DNA of 49,682 nt from Chryseobacterium contaminans (GTDB lineage Bacteria; Bacteroidota; Bacteroidia; Flavobacteriales; Weeksellaceae), in assembly GCF_001684955.1 (NCBI RefSeq), contig NZ_MAYF01000090.1, positions 1-49,682 on the forward strand, in the 5' to 3' direction. Position numbers and translations under genes: made by a program. Shown here one piece after another: positions 9,301 through 16,267 of the stretch (the first letter of the stretch is position 1; every line of letters begins with the position of its first letter). The notes below the pieces were generated by a model. It worked only from the letters and a program-made list of their open reading frames with translations. It was not told the origin of the DNA and searched no databases.

Positions 9301-10093
9301 GTGCAGAGATGGCAATTGTAGAAGTAGCCAGGTTAGGAACGGCAAAATCTGTAGTATTTTTCCAGGTTGTTCCGGCATTATCAGTAATCCAGACTCCACC
9401 TCCTACTGATCCTACATACCATTTATTAGGATTCTGAGGTGAAACTACTAGACTTCTGTCTCTACCGGGAATATTATTAGGACCTCTTTCTGTAAACACA
9501 ACATTGTTAATAGAATAGGCTCCGTTTTTAGCAGCAATGGAAGATTTCTGTTTAGCCTGCTTAAGAGTAGCACTGTTAAGCGCTTTATTATATTCTTTCA
9601 GCAAATTTCCATCTTCATACAGCATTTTGTTCGTACCAATAGGCATTGTGATCTGACGTCTGTACTCTGCCATTTCTTCAATCCCTTTCTTCTCTTTTAC
9701 TCCTGCTTCCTGTTCTCTTAATTTTTTATCAGCACGGTGGCCCATAACCATTTCTCCAGGTTTTGCCATGCTCATCAACAGTTCTTTCCTAAGCTGTGTT
9801 TCTTCAGCACCATCACCCAGGTTTTCAAAGACTTTATTAAACTTCGGATCATTATAAGCAAGTATTTTCTTCAAGCTTTGTTCTTTCTGTACCTGCGCAT
9901 AGACTTTTTTATCAGCTGAAACTTTAATTTTGTCCTGTTCCGTTGATTCTTTTTCTTTCTTCTTAACTATTCCGTCTGTGTTTGACGATGGCGGGCGGCT
10001 TGTGTCTGCTTGCGTATTGAAATGCTGACAGGCATTCAATAAAAAAACAGCGCTTATTACAATTGCCCCATTTCTGATGTAGTTTTTTTTCAT
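6350..10093 (-). CDS. large BNR/Asp-box beta-propeller lipoprotein with T9SS sorting domain
   Basis: A 1247-residue exported protein. The N-terminus is a lipoprotein signal with lipobox LNAC and lipidated Cys22. A charged, helical stretch of about 160 residues follows. From about 200 to 900 it contains repeated sialidase-type Asp-boxes, for example TDNAGTTW (237-244), STDAGEHW (292-299), TQDGGTTW (335-342) and STDGGATW (383-390), as in WD40/YVTN/VPS10-like propellers. The last 75 residues are a T9SS type A sorting domain (LAPNPADD ... YDASGRQV ... LTKGLYLVLVKTG). It should be surface-exposed or released. A lipobox together with a T9SS tail is unusual, because T9SS cargo normally has a plain signal peptide. 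The small lipoprotein gene just upstream ends 6 bases before this start, so they are an operon. It is a paralogue of the protein at 21338-24187. Binding or enzymatic role unknown. Confidence 0.85.
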   Translation of the reverse strand: MKKNYIRNGAIVISAVFLLNACQHFNTQADTSRPPSSNTDGIVKKKEKESTEQDKIKVSADKKVYAQVQKEQSLKKILAYNDPKFNKVFENLGDGAEETQLRKELLMSMAKPGEMVMGHRADKKLREQEAGVKEKKGIEEMAEYRRQITMPIGTNKMLYEDGNLLKEYNKALNSATLKQAKQKSSIAAKNGAYSINNVVFTERGPNNIPGRDRSLVVSPQNPNKWYVGSVGGGVWITDNAGTTWKNTTDFAVPNLATSTIAISAQNPDVVYAGTGEPFGNLDKITGTGLIKSTDAGEHWTRLLNTASFGDVGRLLVNPANSNHLLAATSKGVYVTQDGGTTWNQTFTGSTVNGTAYVSTQDLVATSDFSAIYASVNTLGVLKSTDGGATWTKVFDALALNKAIKRIEIAVSSVNPSKIYLSCQEGTTTGIYMSANAGTSFQALTYKTGNSKEILGDQGWYDNAIAAHPFNENIIYVGGVSVAKVTVDTTDNSYNVLSIASGYNTAYLNTAVHPDQHGIVCQVDPANPAQFRLLLTNDGGVYSTQYKTNPGETQGDWGNPVTGLNTTQFYGADKKNGADAYVTGAQDNGSSATITAPSSSTSNYLSLLGGDGFEALWNYNKPNEMIFGSQYNNFVRTEQGVSTTGRFVARNADYGSALSPFYSKLANANNNPDVVFTVSANGVWKSPDFGRTWGLTSFTTANNGTWNGNASFATVKVSVANPDVVWAGSAVSGGTGTTFKINVSKDNGSTFTKTTGSMPTTGNYYISGISPSSTTESRAYVLFSVASQPKVVKTNDFGATWTDISGYSTGSVSTGFPNVPVHSLIEMPFDDKILWAGTDIGIFETVDSGATWSLVTTMPPVSIWNMKIVNDQVVLATHGRGVWTATIPELATYVLPEYVARPIIKSANQVAIHDMKAKAVFNYTNPQITSLKVYVDNNYVSTISSTQPNTDYTFTTTSTLTEGVHSISVTGVYANGTKETIKDTKSLDIINFNSGAAAINVPAFTTNDVYIGAGKFVVDNVSNKFTYNVLNNVGHPYANLTNYQTYIKTPVIVGPASAMTMNHMALTEAGYDFAYVEGSKDLVNWTTMGVYDEASFSNWNNGGAALTAANVNETLFQNSSLNLGAFAPGDEIAVRLRMTSDPGTVSYGWLIKSIIPTASLGVKDIVKSEEGIRLAPNPADDVTGIMLPANNKGDVDVYVYDASGRQVMSLKKQKGPKIDMDVKSLTKGLYLVLVKTGTENKALKLIKN

Positions 10094-10099
10094 GTGTTG

Positions 10100-10462
10100 T
10101 TATTTTATAGGTATTAAAATTTTATTATCATTTTCTTTATCTTCTACTTCTATTTCTGTTTTCATTACTTTACGATAAGGTATGATGACAAGAACGTTAT
10201 CTTGCCTCCAATAAATAGAATCTGCAAGGATTTTTGTTTTTTCTTTTTTAAGAATATTTGTTTGGGCTTCAGTTACATAATAGGTAAGCCATCTGCCAGG
10301 GTCAAGGGGATTATCTTCAAATCGATAGAAAAGAATAAACCGATTATCGGGGCTCAGTTTTTTGGAATACTTATTTTCCATATCATTACTTACAAAACCT
10401 TTTTTAACAGAAGGTTTACAGCAAATCAAGAGCATTATTATTATGGTGGCAAAAATTTTCAT
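10100..10462 (-). CDS. small hypothetical lipoprotein
   Basis: About 120 residues. The frame opens at a TTG at 10471, but the ATG at 10462 gives a better signal sequence (MKIFATIIIMLLICCK) and I prefer it. The hydrophobic stretch ending in CC followed by KPSVKKG looks like a lipobox, so the mature protein is probably anchored in the envelope. The rest has DNRFILFYRFEDNP and a basic/acidic tail ending in KILIPIK; I do not recognise a family. It ends 6 bases before the large BNR lipoprotein gene and is surely co-transcribed with it. A comparable small lipoprotein accompanies the second BNR protein at 20877-21332, which suggests a recurring accessory partner, though the two do not look alike in sequence. 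Confidence 0.75.
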   Translation of the reverse strand: MKIFATIIIMLLICCKPSVKKGFVSNDMENKYSKKLSPDNRFILFYRFEDNPLDPGRWLTYYVTEAQTNILKKEKTKILADSIYWRQDNVLVIIPYRKVMKTEIEVEDKENDNKILIPIK

Positions 10463-10608
10463 AAAACTCAAAATAATTCACTTTTTAAATATATGAAAAA
10501 TCCAATATAAATAATGATAAAAAATCAATATAAAGCTCACGAATAATCTAATCTATAATTATTTTAATTAATATTTATGTATTTATTTTCAAAAAACATT
10601 ATAGTATA

Positions 10609-10645
10609 AACAGTTTCGGCGCACCTTTGGTGCGCCGAAACTGTT
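10609..10645. repeat. perfect 17-bp GC-rich palindrome
   Basis: The arm at 10609-10625 (AACAGTTTCGGCGCACC) is exactly complementary to 10629-10645 with a three-base TTT loop. It is strikingly GC-rich for an intergenic region that is otherwise mostly A and T. It lies downstream of the phosphodiesterase gene, after another terminator-like hairpin. No long T-run follows it, so it may be a back-up terminator, an mRNA-stabilising end or an intergenic palindromic repeat. Confidence 0.75.
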
Positions 10646-10661
10646 ATGAAAGTTTATAAAA

Positions 10662-10688
10662 AACCGTAAGACTTACCGTATTGCGGTT
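10662..10688 (-). terminator. putative terminator of the phosphodiesterase gene
   Basis: On the minus strand, 14 bases after the stop codon, AACCG pairs with CGGTT and an inner GTAAG/CTTAC palindrome is present, followed by TTTT. The stem is imperfect, so this call is moderate. Confidence 0.45.
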
Positions 10689-10701
10689 ATTTAGTTAAAA
10701 T

Positions 10702-11985
10702 TTATTTTTTTTCTTTTAAGATCTTTCTTAAAACCTTAATTTTTCCATCAATAGGCTGGTCTATTTTCAATCCTAAAACTTCAGCAACTAAAGGATAAAC
10801 GTTGATATTAGTAAATTCGCCGATCTCCATGTTATTTTTAAACTCAGGACCCCATGCATAAAAAGTGGCCTTCATTTCAGGAACTGTTCTTGGATTGTAC
10901 CCATGCTTCCCTACAGAAGTTTTCTTTCCTTTTTCAAGAAATATTTTCGGAGCTTTGGGTAGGAGAAGAATCTGCCCTATCCTGTTATATTTATCGTCTC
11001 TTGTAGCAAAGTGAAGATATTTTGGTAATTTCTTATCCAAATAAACTTCATAATCATCTGTTTTATGAGCTTTTAATTCTTTATAAACTGTTTTTACCTC
11101 ATCCGGATTCTTCACATACACTCTTAAAAGGGTCTGAGAGTTATAAAAATCAAATCTGTTCTTATCAAAAAGAAGGGCTGGAATTTCAAGAGGAGTTCCA
11201 CCATCAACCTTAATCATTCCGTGGTCTGAAACAAAAATGAAATTGACATTTTTTAATCCTAAATCATTTACTTTCTGAACAAGATCTCCAACAGCCTTAT
11301 CAATCAGATGAACAGCAGTTTCCGTTTCTTTGGTATCCGGACCGAAGTGATGCCCGCTTCCATCTACTTCCGGGAAGTACAATGATATAAAATGCGGTCT
11401 TTTATCTTCAGGCAGCTTCAGCCAGTTTACTACTTTTTCTACTTTTTCGGATGGTGTAAATTTTTCATGATAAGGATAGTAATAGGTAGGTCTCATTCCA
11501 CCAGCATCACTGGCAGACCCAACCCACATTAAAGATGCAGATACCATTCCCTGCTTTTCAGCTAATCCCCAAAGAGGAACTCCGCCGTACCAGCTTCCGT
11601 CTTCTGCATTTTTTTTATTGCTCATTGCGTAATTTTCCTTTCTCTTATAATCATAGAAAAAGTTATCAATTAAACCGTGATGAGAAGGATAGAGTCCGGT
11701 GATAAGGCTCCAGTGATTGGGAAAAGTAATACTCGGATAGCTTGGAATCATAGCTTCTGCTTTTACACCTTTATCGGAAAGCATCAACAGATTTTCGGCA
11801 TTGTATTTTTTAGCATAATCATAACGAAAACCATCGGTTGAAATCATAATCACATAGGGTTTCGACTGAGCTTCAGCGCTATTCTGACGGCCTGGTACCA
11901 CTACCTGAGCAGTGTCTATCATTCCCTGCTGGGCAAAAGCCGTTAAGGAAAGAAAAAGCAGTAAAAAATGTATTCCTCGCTTCAT
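10702..11985 (-). CDS. secreted ENPP-type alkaline phosphatase family phosphodiesterase
   Basis: A 427-residue protein of the nucleotide pyrophosphatase/phosphodiesterase branch of the alkaline phosphatase superfamily, which cleaves phosphodiester or pyrophosphate bonds with two zinc ions. A signal peptide (MKRGIHFLLLFLSLTAFAQ) places it in the periplasm or outside. The two-metal site is complete: Asp51 in STDGFR, nucleophile Thr87 in SITFPNHWS, Asp208 and His212 in EVDGSGHH, Asp254-His255 in SDHGM, and His361 in GKHGYNPR. The SITFPNH nucleophile motif and GLYPSHHG downstream are typical of ENPP proteins. Organic nucleotides or lipids are possible substrates; which is used cannot be read. It is a single-gene unit with hairpins downstream. 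Confidence 0.92.
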   Translation of the reverse strand: MKRGIHFLLLFLSLTAFAQQGMIDTAQVVVPGRQNSAEAQSKPYVIMISTDGFRYDYAKKYNAENLLMLSDKGVKAEAMIPSYPSITFPNHWSLITGLYPSHHGLIDNFFYDYKRKENYAMSNKKNAEDGSWYGGVPLWGLAEKQGMVSASLMWVGSASDAGGMRPTYYYPYHEKFTPSEKVEKVVNWLKLPEDKRPHFISLYFPEVDGSGHHFGPDTKETETAVHLIDKAVGDLVQKVNDLGLKNVNFIFVSDHGMIKVDGGTPLEIPALLFDKNRFDFYNSQTLLRVYVKNPDEVKTVYKELKAHKTDDYEVYLDKKLPKYLHFATRDDKYNRIGQILLLPKAPKIFLEKGKKTSVGKHGYNPRTVPEMKATFYAWGPEFKNNMEIGEFTNINVYPLVAEVLGLKIDQPIDGKIKVLRKILKEKK

Positions 11986-12080
11986 TATTTTAAAATTTTC
12001 GGCAAAGTTACATTCTCTATTGCTCCCTGAAAAGTTTAAGAGGTTAAAAGTATATTAAAAACCTTTATTTTTACTTTCAA

Positions 12081-12917
12081 TTAGATACTTCGGGTCATTT
12101 CAAACTGAGACAACCAGTGTTGAAGGCCTATTCTCTTCTCCAGAAATAGCTTTGTCTCTTTAGAGGTATCGTCAACATTATTGATAGCCAGAGGCTGTCC
12201 ATCAGCAATGGCTTTACATAATCCGGAACCTATTCCCTGCTTTCTATAATCTGTATGTACAGCAATCTGGAGCACTTTTCTTGCTCCCGGATTGTAAATG
12301 ATATAACCTACCAGCTTTCCATCTGAATAAGCTCCCAAGGCCTGATATGTTTCCGGCATCGGGTTCAATACATACACAGATCCCTGCCACGAGGGTTCAA
12401 TATCCCAGAAAGAACGAAGATTATCCCATTGAAAATCCTTCATTTCTTTTATTGTGATTGAAGAGCTTTCCACTCCTGGACTGATACTGCCTTTAAAACA
12501 AAGTAATTTTCTTACGATGCTAAAGCCTAGATTTTCATAAGCTCTGATGGCTGCAGTATTTCCTTCAATAACCTCAAGCAGCAATATCTCTGCGCCTCTT
12601 TCTTTTAAAACAGGAATAATAAAATCATACATTTTCCTTACCAATCCTTTTCCTCTGCTTTCAGGTACTACTCCAGTTCCGCCATTGTAAATAACTCTCT
12701 GTCCATTCTCCAGCTTTTCAGACTGCAGGATAAAGCCTACTAATTTTCCTTCTTCAAAAGCACCTACTGAAATATTCAAATCTAATTTTTCAGCAATAAT
12801 TTTTGCCTCAAGTACTTCTTTTGTTAAGTGAAAAGGGACAATATAATCGGAAAAAGAAAGATTGAATACTGCTAAAAGGTCGTCTAATTCAACGTTGGCT
12901 AAGGTATTAAACTCCAT
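12081..12917 (-). CDS. tandem-domain GNAT N-acetyltransferase
   Basis: A 278-residue protein made of two GNAT folds. The first has the acetyl-CoA loop VVPESRGKGLVRKMYD (Arg88-Gly-Lys-Gly91) and the C-terminal NTAAIRAYENLGF motif. The second, shorter domain has IAVHTDYRKQGIGSGLC (residues 225-230 form the RKQGIG loop). It should transfer an acetyl group from acetyl-CoA to an unknown amine in the cytoplasm. It is the last gene of a three-gene operon after grpB-like and cytidine deaminase genes, 33 bases downstream of the latter. The mixture of neighbours gives no clear pathway. The family is sure; the substrate is unknown. Confidence 0.9.
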   Translation of the reverse strand: MEFNTLANVELDDLLAVFNLSFSDYIVPFHLTKEVLEAKIIAEKLDLNISVGAFEEGKLVGFILQSEKLENGQRVIYNGGTGVVPESRGKGLVRKMYDFIIPVLKERGAEILLLEVIEGNTAAIRAYENLGFSIVRKLLCFKGSISPGVESSSITIKEMKDFQWDNLRSFWDIEPSWQGSVYVLNPMPETYQALGAYSDGKLVGYIIYNPGARKVLQIAVHTDYRKQGIGSGLCKAIADGQPLAINNVDDTSKETKLFLEKRIGLQHWLSQFEMTRSI

Positions 12918-12950
12918 AGATCTTTATTTTTTTTAATTATCATTCTACAA

Positions 12951-13346
12951 TTACCATTCTCTGTCAAGATCTTCTTTCCAGTCGTAAGGCATTAGTTCTT
13001 TTAAGGTTACAAATATTCCGTTTTTCACTTCTATTATGGCATTAAGATTTTCTTTGGCCAGCTGGCTCATCAATTCTCTGCAACGGCCACAGGGTGGAAC
13101 TGCGTTTCCATCATTTCCCACAGCTACTACTGCTTTTATGTATCGCTCACCATTCTTCAGCATTTCTGCTACAGCACTATGTTCAGCACAAAACCCCATA
13201 GAACAGGCTGTATCAATACTTATTCCTGTATATACATTTCCATCCGCAGTTTCAATGGCAGCAGCAACTCCGCCATATTCTATAAAGCCATTCAGCTTTA
13301 TGGATTTTGCAAATTGACTGGCAATCTCCTTCAAATCTTTTCTCAT
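12951..13346 (-). CDS. cdd: cytidine deaminase
   Basis: A 131-residue homotetrameric-type cytidine deaminase, which converts cytidine or deoxycytidine to uridine or deoxyuridine in pyrimidine salvage. The zinc site is complete: CAEHSAVAEM with Cys53 as ligand and Glu55 as proton shuttle, then PPCGRCRELM with Cys86 and Cys89. The length fits the small class (about 130 residues) that uses three cysteine ligands. It is the middle gene of an operon, 11 bases after the GrpB-family gene. A blasticidin-S deaminase-like relative cannot be excluded because the protein is somewhat divergent from housekeeping Cdd. Confidence 0.85.
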   Translation of the reverse strand: MRKDLKEIASQFAKSIKLNGFIEYGGVAAAIETADGNVYTGISIDTACSMGFCAEHSAVAEMLKNGERYIKAVVAVGNDGNAVPPCGRCRELMSQLAKENLNAIIEVKNGIFVTLKELMPYDWKEDLDREW

Positions 13347-13357
13347 TGAGCAAAATA

Positions 13358-13960
13358 TTAAGGTTGATGATTATTTATATACCATTGAACGGCATTTTTC
13401 TCTTCTCTTTTTATGAACGGATCTTTTCCATCATTATAATCATTTCCATCCAGCCATTCCATCGTACTAAGCCTTTCCTTTAATTGCTGATATTCCTTCT
13501 TTACTTCAGGATGTGCACGAAGATAATCGCGGAATGCAATATGACGAAGCCAATGTTCAGAAGAAACAGGGATGGTATGGATATGGGCGATCCGAAGATG
13601 ATGGTTGTGAAGCTCTTCCGGAATTTCATCTTTTGAATGAATAATTTCCGGAAATCCTAAATGATGAGGCTTGTCTATCAGCTTAATGAAAAAACGGCGA
13701 TATGGCATATCTTCATTATATTTTTCATAATAGACATAATCTTTTCCTTGCAATAAGGGAGGAATTTTATTAAGTTCATCTTCATCCTTTACACCTATCA
13801 TAATGTCTATAACAGGTTTTGCTGACAATCCTTCTACAGAGGTACTTCCGATATGCTCTATCCGGGGATTTAAAAAGCCCGTACTTTCTTCAAGTTCATT
13901 TTTAATGGATTCAAACTGATTTTTCCAGAATGGATTGTATTGTTCAAAAGTAATTTTCAT
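13358..13960 (-). CDS. GrpB family (UPF0157) nucleotidyltransferase-like protein
   Basis: About 200 residues. The longest frame opens at a GTG at 13969, but the ATG at 13960 (MKITFEQYNPFWKNQFE) is the likely start. The conserved RIEHIGSTSVEGLSAKPVIDIMIGV region is the GrpB/UPF0157 signature and looks like a polymerase-beta type nucleotidyltransferase active site (GS ... D-x-M). Further conserved parts are YRRFFIKL and HWLRHIAFRDYLRAHPE. The biochemical role of the family is not established; some members are fused to CoaE, hinting at nucleotide or coenzyme metabolism. It is the first gene of a three-gene operon, with a -7-like TATATTTG at 13978-13985 just upstream. Confidence 0.88.
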   Translation of the reverse strand: MKITFEQYNPFWKNQFESIKNELEESTGFLNPRIEHIGSTSVEGLSAKPVIDIMIGVKDEDELNKIPPLLQGKDYVYYEKYNEDMPYRRFFIKLIDKPHHLGFPEIIHSKDEIPEELHNHHLRIAHIHTIPVSSEHWLRHIAFRDYLRAHPEVKKEYQQLKERLSTMEWLDGNDYNDGKDPFIKREEKNAVQWYINNHQP

Positions 13961-14047
13961 GGCATCCACTTACTACACAAATATAAAAAAATAAAGCAGA
14001 GCTCCTGAATAAACGCTATTTAAACTTTTTTTCAATAAATAAAAAAC

Positions 14048-14072
14048 AATACCCCTGAAAAAACAGAGGTAT
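14048..14072 (-). terminator. terminator of the DUF5777-cytochrome-YceI-ankyrin-DOMON operon
   Basis: AATACC-CTG (14048-14057) pairs with CAG-GGTATT (14063-14072), with one mismatch and an A-rich loop. On the minus strand it is followed by TTGTTTTTTATT. It sits 27 bases after the last gene of the operon. Confidence 0.75.
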
Positions 14073-14098
14073 TATTAAAAATATTTGGATGTGTTCTT

Positions 14099-14842
14099 TT
14101 ATTCTTTGATTAGCTTTTCATAGGATAGACTTCCATCTTTTAATTTAATTTCAAAATAATAGGTTCCTGATTTAAGGTCTTCAATATTTATATTTTCTTC
14201 TTCCGGTTTTATAGATTTCACTTTTCTACCTGTTGCATCATAAATGTCAAGAGAATTTATCCTGTCAATATTTTTTAAATTCACAATTGTTTTAGCAGGA
14301 TTTGGGTAAAGACTAACCTTTTTACTTGCTGCGGCAACTTCATTTGTGGATAGAGTACTGGAAGTCATTGTTAAAACAGCATAATCTCTTCCTACATCAT
14401 GATACCCCAAAGTATTACCAGTCTTACGTGCATAAAAGATATTGATTGTTCCGGCAGCATTCGGGATGGCAAAATCACCGGCTCCTCCGGAAAGGCTTCT
14501 TGTTGCTACAATAGTTCTTGTACTTCCTGACACTGTATTTGATGTTTCCGTCCAATCCTGGCTGGGATCTGCATTAGGCATTGTCTTTCCTATAAATGTA
14601 TAGTCTCTGTTAGCTGTAGAATTATAAATAAATCCGTCAGACCCTGAGGCCATGCCTGTATTTCCAAACCCAATTCCAAGCATTGAATTGCTATCCCCAG
14701 TTAATGTAAGTGTTACTCCTGTAGGGGTTGTATCTAATTTCACCGTCATACCGGTAACCGGAAGATTTACCGTTCCTGATGAAAACTGAGCCCATGCAAA
14801 ATTGGCAAGGGCTATACTGAATGTAAGTAAAGCTTTTTTCAT
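14099..14842 (-). CDS. secreted DOMON-like domain protein with T9SS sorting domain
   Basis: A 247-residue secreted protein. A signal peptide (MKKALLTFSIALANFAWAQ) is followed by a domain at about 20-165 that resembles DOMON: GIGFGNTGMASGSDGFIYN, DWTETS, then FYARKTGNTLGYHDVGRDYAVLTM. DOMON domains elsewhere bind heme or sugars and act in extracellular electron transfer. The final 75 residues are a T9SS type A tail (VSLYPNPAKT ... YDATGRKV ... LKSGTYYFEIK). It is the last gene of a five-gene operon that also encodes a c-type cytochrome and a YceI protein, which favours a heme/redox role. The DOMON call is from motif recognition and is moderate; T9SS export is well supported. The gene begins 1 base after the ankyrin gene. 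Confidence 0.75.
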   Translation of the reverse strand: MKKALLTFSIALANFAWAQFSSGTVNLPVTGMTVKLDTTPTGVTLTLTGDSNSMLGIGFGNTGMASGSDGFIYNSTANRDYTFIGKTMPNADPSQDWTETSNTVSGSTRTIVATRSLSGGAGDFAIPNAAGTINIFYARKTGNTLGYHDVGRDYAVLTMTSSTLSTNEVAAASKKVSLYPNPAKTIVNLKNIDRINSLDIYDATGRKVKSIKPEEENINIEDLKSGTYYFEIKLKDGSLSYEKLIKE

Positions 14843-14843
14843 A

Positions 14844-15368
14844 TTACTTTTTTAAGATATTAATGATTTCTTCCTTGTGAGTCTGTAAGGCATATTCAAA
14901 AGGAGTCATTCCCATTGAATCTTTTATTGATTTATCGGCTTTATATTTAAGTAAAAGCTCAATTAACTCTTTATTCCCAAATTTCACTGCCCAAAATAAC
15001 GGTGTAGAACCTGTAGCGTCTGCAATATTTGGATCTGCATTTTTCTTCAGTAAATCTTCTACCAGCTTTTTGTTATATTTCACAGAAAGACCTGCTAATG
15101 CTGTTCCTTCTTTGCTTTTGTAGTTGACATCCTTTACATGGTCTATTAAAAATTCTGCCACCTCTACATTTCCTCTGTAGCAAGCAAGAATAAGCGGTGA
15201 AAACCCTCCTTCATTGATTTGATTAATAATATCCGGATTCTGCTTCATCAGTTCTTTTACTTCGGAAACCGTTCCGCTTCTGGCAATATCAAATATTGAT
15301 TTTGCTTTTTCCTGAGCCCATAGCAATGATCCCAGAAATATACTTACCATTATAATAAGATTTCTCAT
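14844..15368 (-). CDS. secreted ankyrin-repeat protein
   Basis: A 174-residue protein with a signal peptide (MRNLIIMVSIFLGSLLWAQ) and about four ankyrin repeats at roughly 54-83, 87-115, 119-148 and 152-174, with recognisable GFSPLILACYRGNVEVAEFLI and GSTPLFWAVKFGNKELIELLL units. It should be periplasmic and bind another protein. The start ATG overlaps the YceI stop codon (ATGA), so translation is coupled. Periplasmic ankyrin proteins next to heme enzymes are known in other bacteria (AnkB beside catalase in Pseudomonas), where they protect heme proteins. A similar helper role for the cytochrome or DOMON neighbour is a guess. Confidence 0.87.
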   Translation of the reverse strand: MRNLIIMVSIFLGSLLWAQEKAKSIFDIARSGTVSEVKELMKQNPDIINQINEGGFSPLILACYRGNVEVAEFLIDHVKDVNYKSKEGTALAGLSVKYNKKLVEDLLKKNADPNIADATGSTPLFWAVKFGNKELIELLLKYKADKSIKDSMGMTPFEYALQTHKEEIINILKK

Positions 15369-15907
15369 TTTACCAGGATATAGTTATATTCAACATTTAC
15401 ATTTTCGGCAATTTTTTTAGTAACCACTTTAGGTATTGTTACTTTATAGTCTGCCGGTTTTGCTACAAAGCTTCCCTGCATATAAATCTTTCCATCCTTT
15501 GCATACATTGAAGCAGAAGAGGATATTGCTTTATCTACTCCATGAAAGTTTAAAGTTCCCTGAACAGTATATTTCTGGGGACTGGCGGTCAATTTTGATT
15601 TATCAAAGCCTATAATTTTTCCTTTAAATGTAGTTTTAGGAAATTTGGCAGATTCGGCATAGCTTTCATTGAAGTGTTCTTCCATCAATTTGGTTTTAAA
15701 ATGAAAGTTTTTAACCACAGAAACGGATGCCATTTCTCCGGTATCAGCATTAAGAATCACCAGATTGGCATCATCTTGTGCGTAGATATCTTCAAAGAGA
15801 GGCACTGATGCTTCAAATGTTAGTTTACCTGTTTTAGAGCTGTATTTCTGGGCTGAGGCATAACCGGCAAAAAGCAGTAATATGCTTAATAATGTTAGTT
15901 TTTTCAT
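15365..15907 (-). CDS. YceI family periplasmic protein
   Basis: A 180-residue protein with signal peptide MKKLTLLSILLLFAGYASAQ followed by a YceI-like lipocalin-type barrel: GKLTFEASVPL, NFHFKTKLMEEHFNESYAESAKFPKTTF and the C-terminal YTVQGTLNFHGVDKAI. YceI proteins bind polyisoprenoid chains such as ubiquinone analogues in the periplasm, and flavobacterial members often accompany cytochromes. It is third in the five-gene operon, 11 bases after the cytochrome gene, and overlaps the ankyrin gene by 4 bases. Binding of menaquinone-like lipids is family-based inference. Confidence 0.88.
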   Translation of the reverse strand: MKKLTLLSILLLFAGYASAQKYSSKTGKLTFEASVPLFEDIYAQDDANLVILNADTGEMASVSVVKNFHFKTKLMEEHFNESYAESAKFPKTTFKGKIIGFDKSKLTASPQKYTVQGTLNFHGVDKAISSSASMYAKDGKIYMQGSFVAKPADYKVTIPKVVTKKIAENVNVEYNYILVK

Positions 15908-15918
15908 ATCAAATCTTT

Positions 15919-16266
15919 TTAATTTTCAGTTAATCCATCTGCTTTCCACTTAATGAAAGTATTAATCTGAGTAGAAGATAATGAACCTCCTTTAGGCATT
16001 TTCTCCGGATCTCCGTTTGCTCTTTGAATCCGGTCTAAAATTCCGTCTATATTATTTTTCACCTGGTCATAAGTGGCTAAAGGTTTAAAACTGCCTGCAG
16101 AATGACATCCAATACAGTTATTATCCATTATCGGCTTTATATCTGCTGTATATTTTACAGGTAAGATGATGGGCTTATTTTCTGAAATTTCTTCATAAGT
16201 TCTGCTTTCACAAGAAGTAATGATTGCTGCAAATGATAGGGTCAGTATGTATATTCCTTTTCTCAT
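15919..16266 (-). CDS. c-type cytochrome lipoprotein
   Basis: A 115-residue lipoprotein with one heme c site. The frame extends upstream to 16392 by overlapping the previous gene, but the true start is the ATG at 16266: it gives a proper lipoprotein signal (MRKGIYILTLSFAAIITSC, Cys19) and begins 1 base after the upstream stop. The heme motif is CIGCH at 51-55, and Met90 in EKMPKGG is the likely distal ligand; QINTFIKWKADG is the usual C-terminal helix. It should be an envelope-anchored electron carrier. It lies between the DUF5777 barrel gene and YceI, pointing to an extracytoplasmic electron-transfer module. Confidence 0.9.
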   Translation of the reverse strand: MRKGIYILTLSFAAIITSCESRTYEEISENKPIILPVKYTADIKPIMDNNCIGCHSAGSFKPLATYDQVKNNIDGILDRIQRANGDPEKMPKGGSLSSTQINTFIKWKADGLTEN

Positions 16267-16267
16267 A

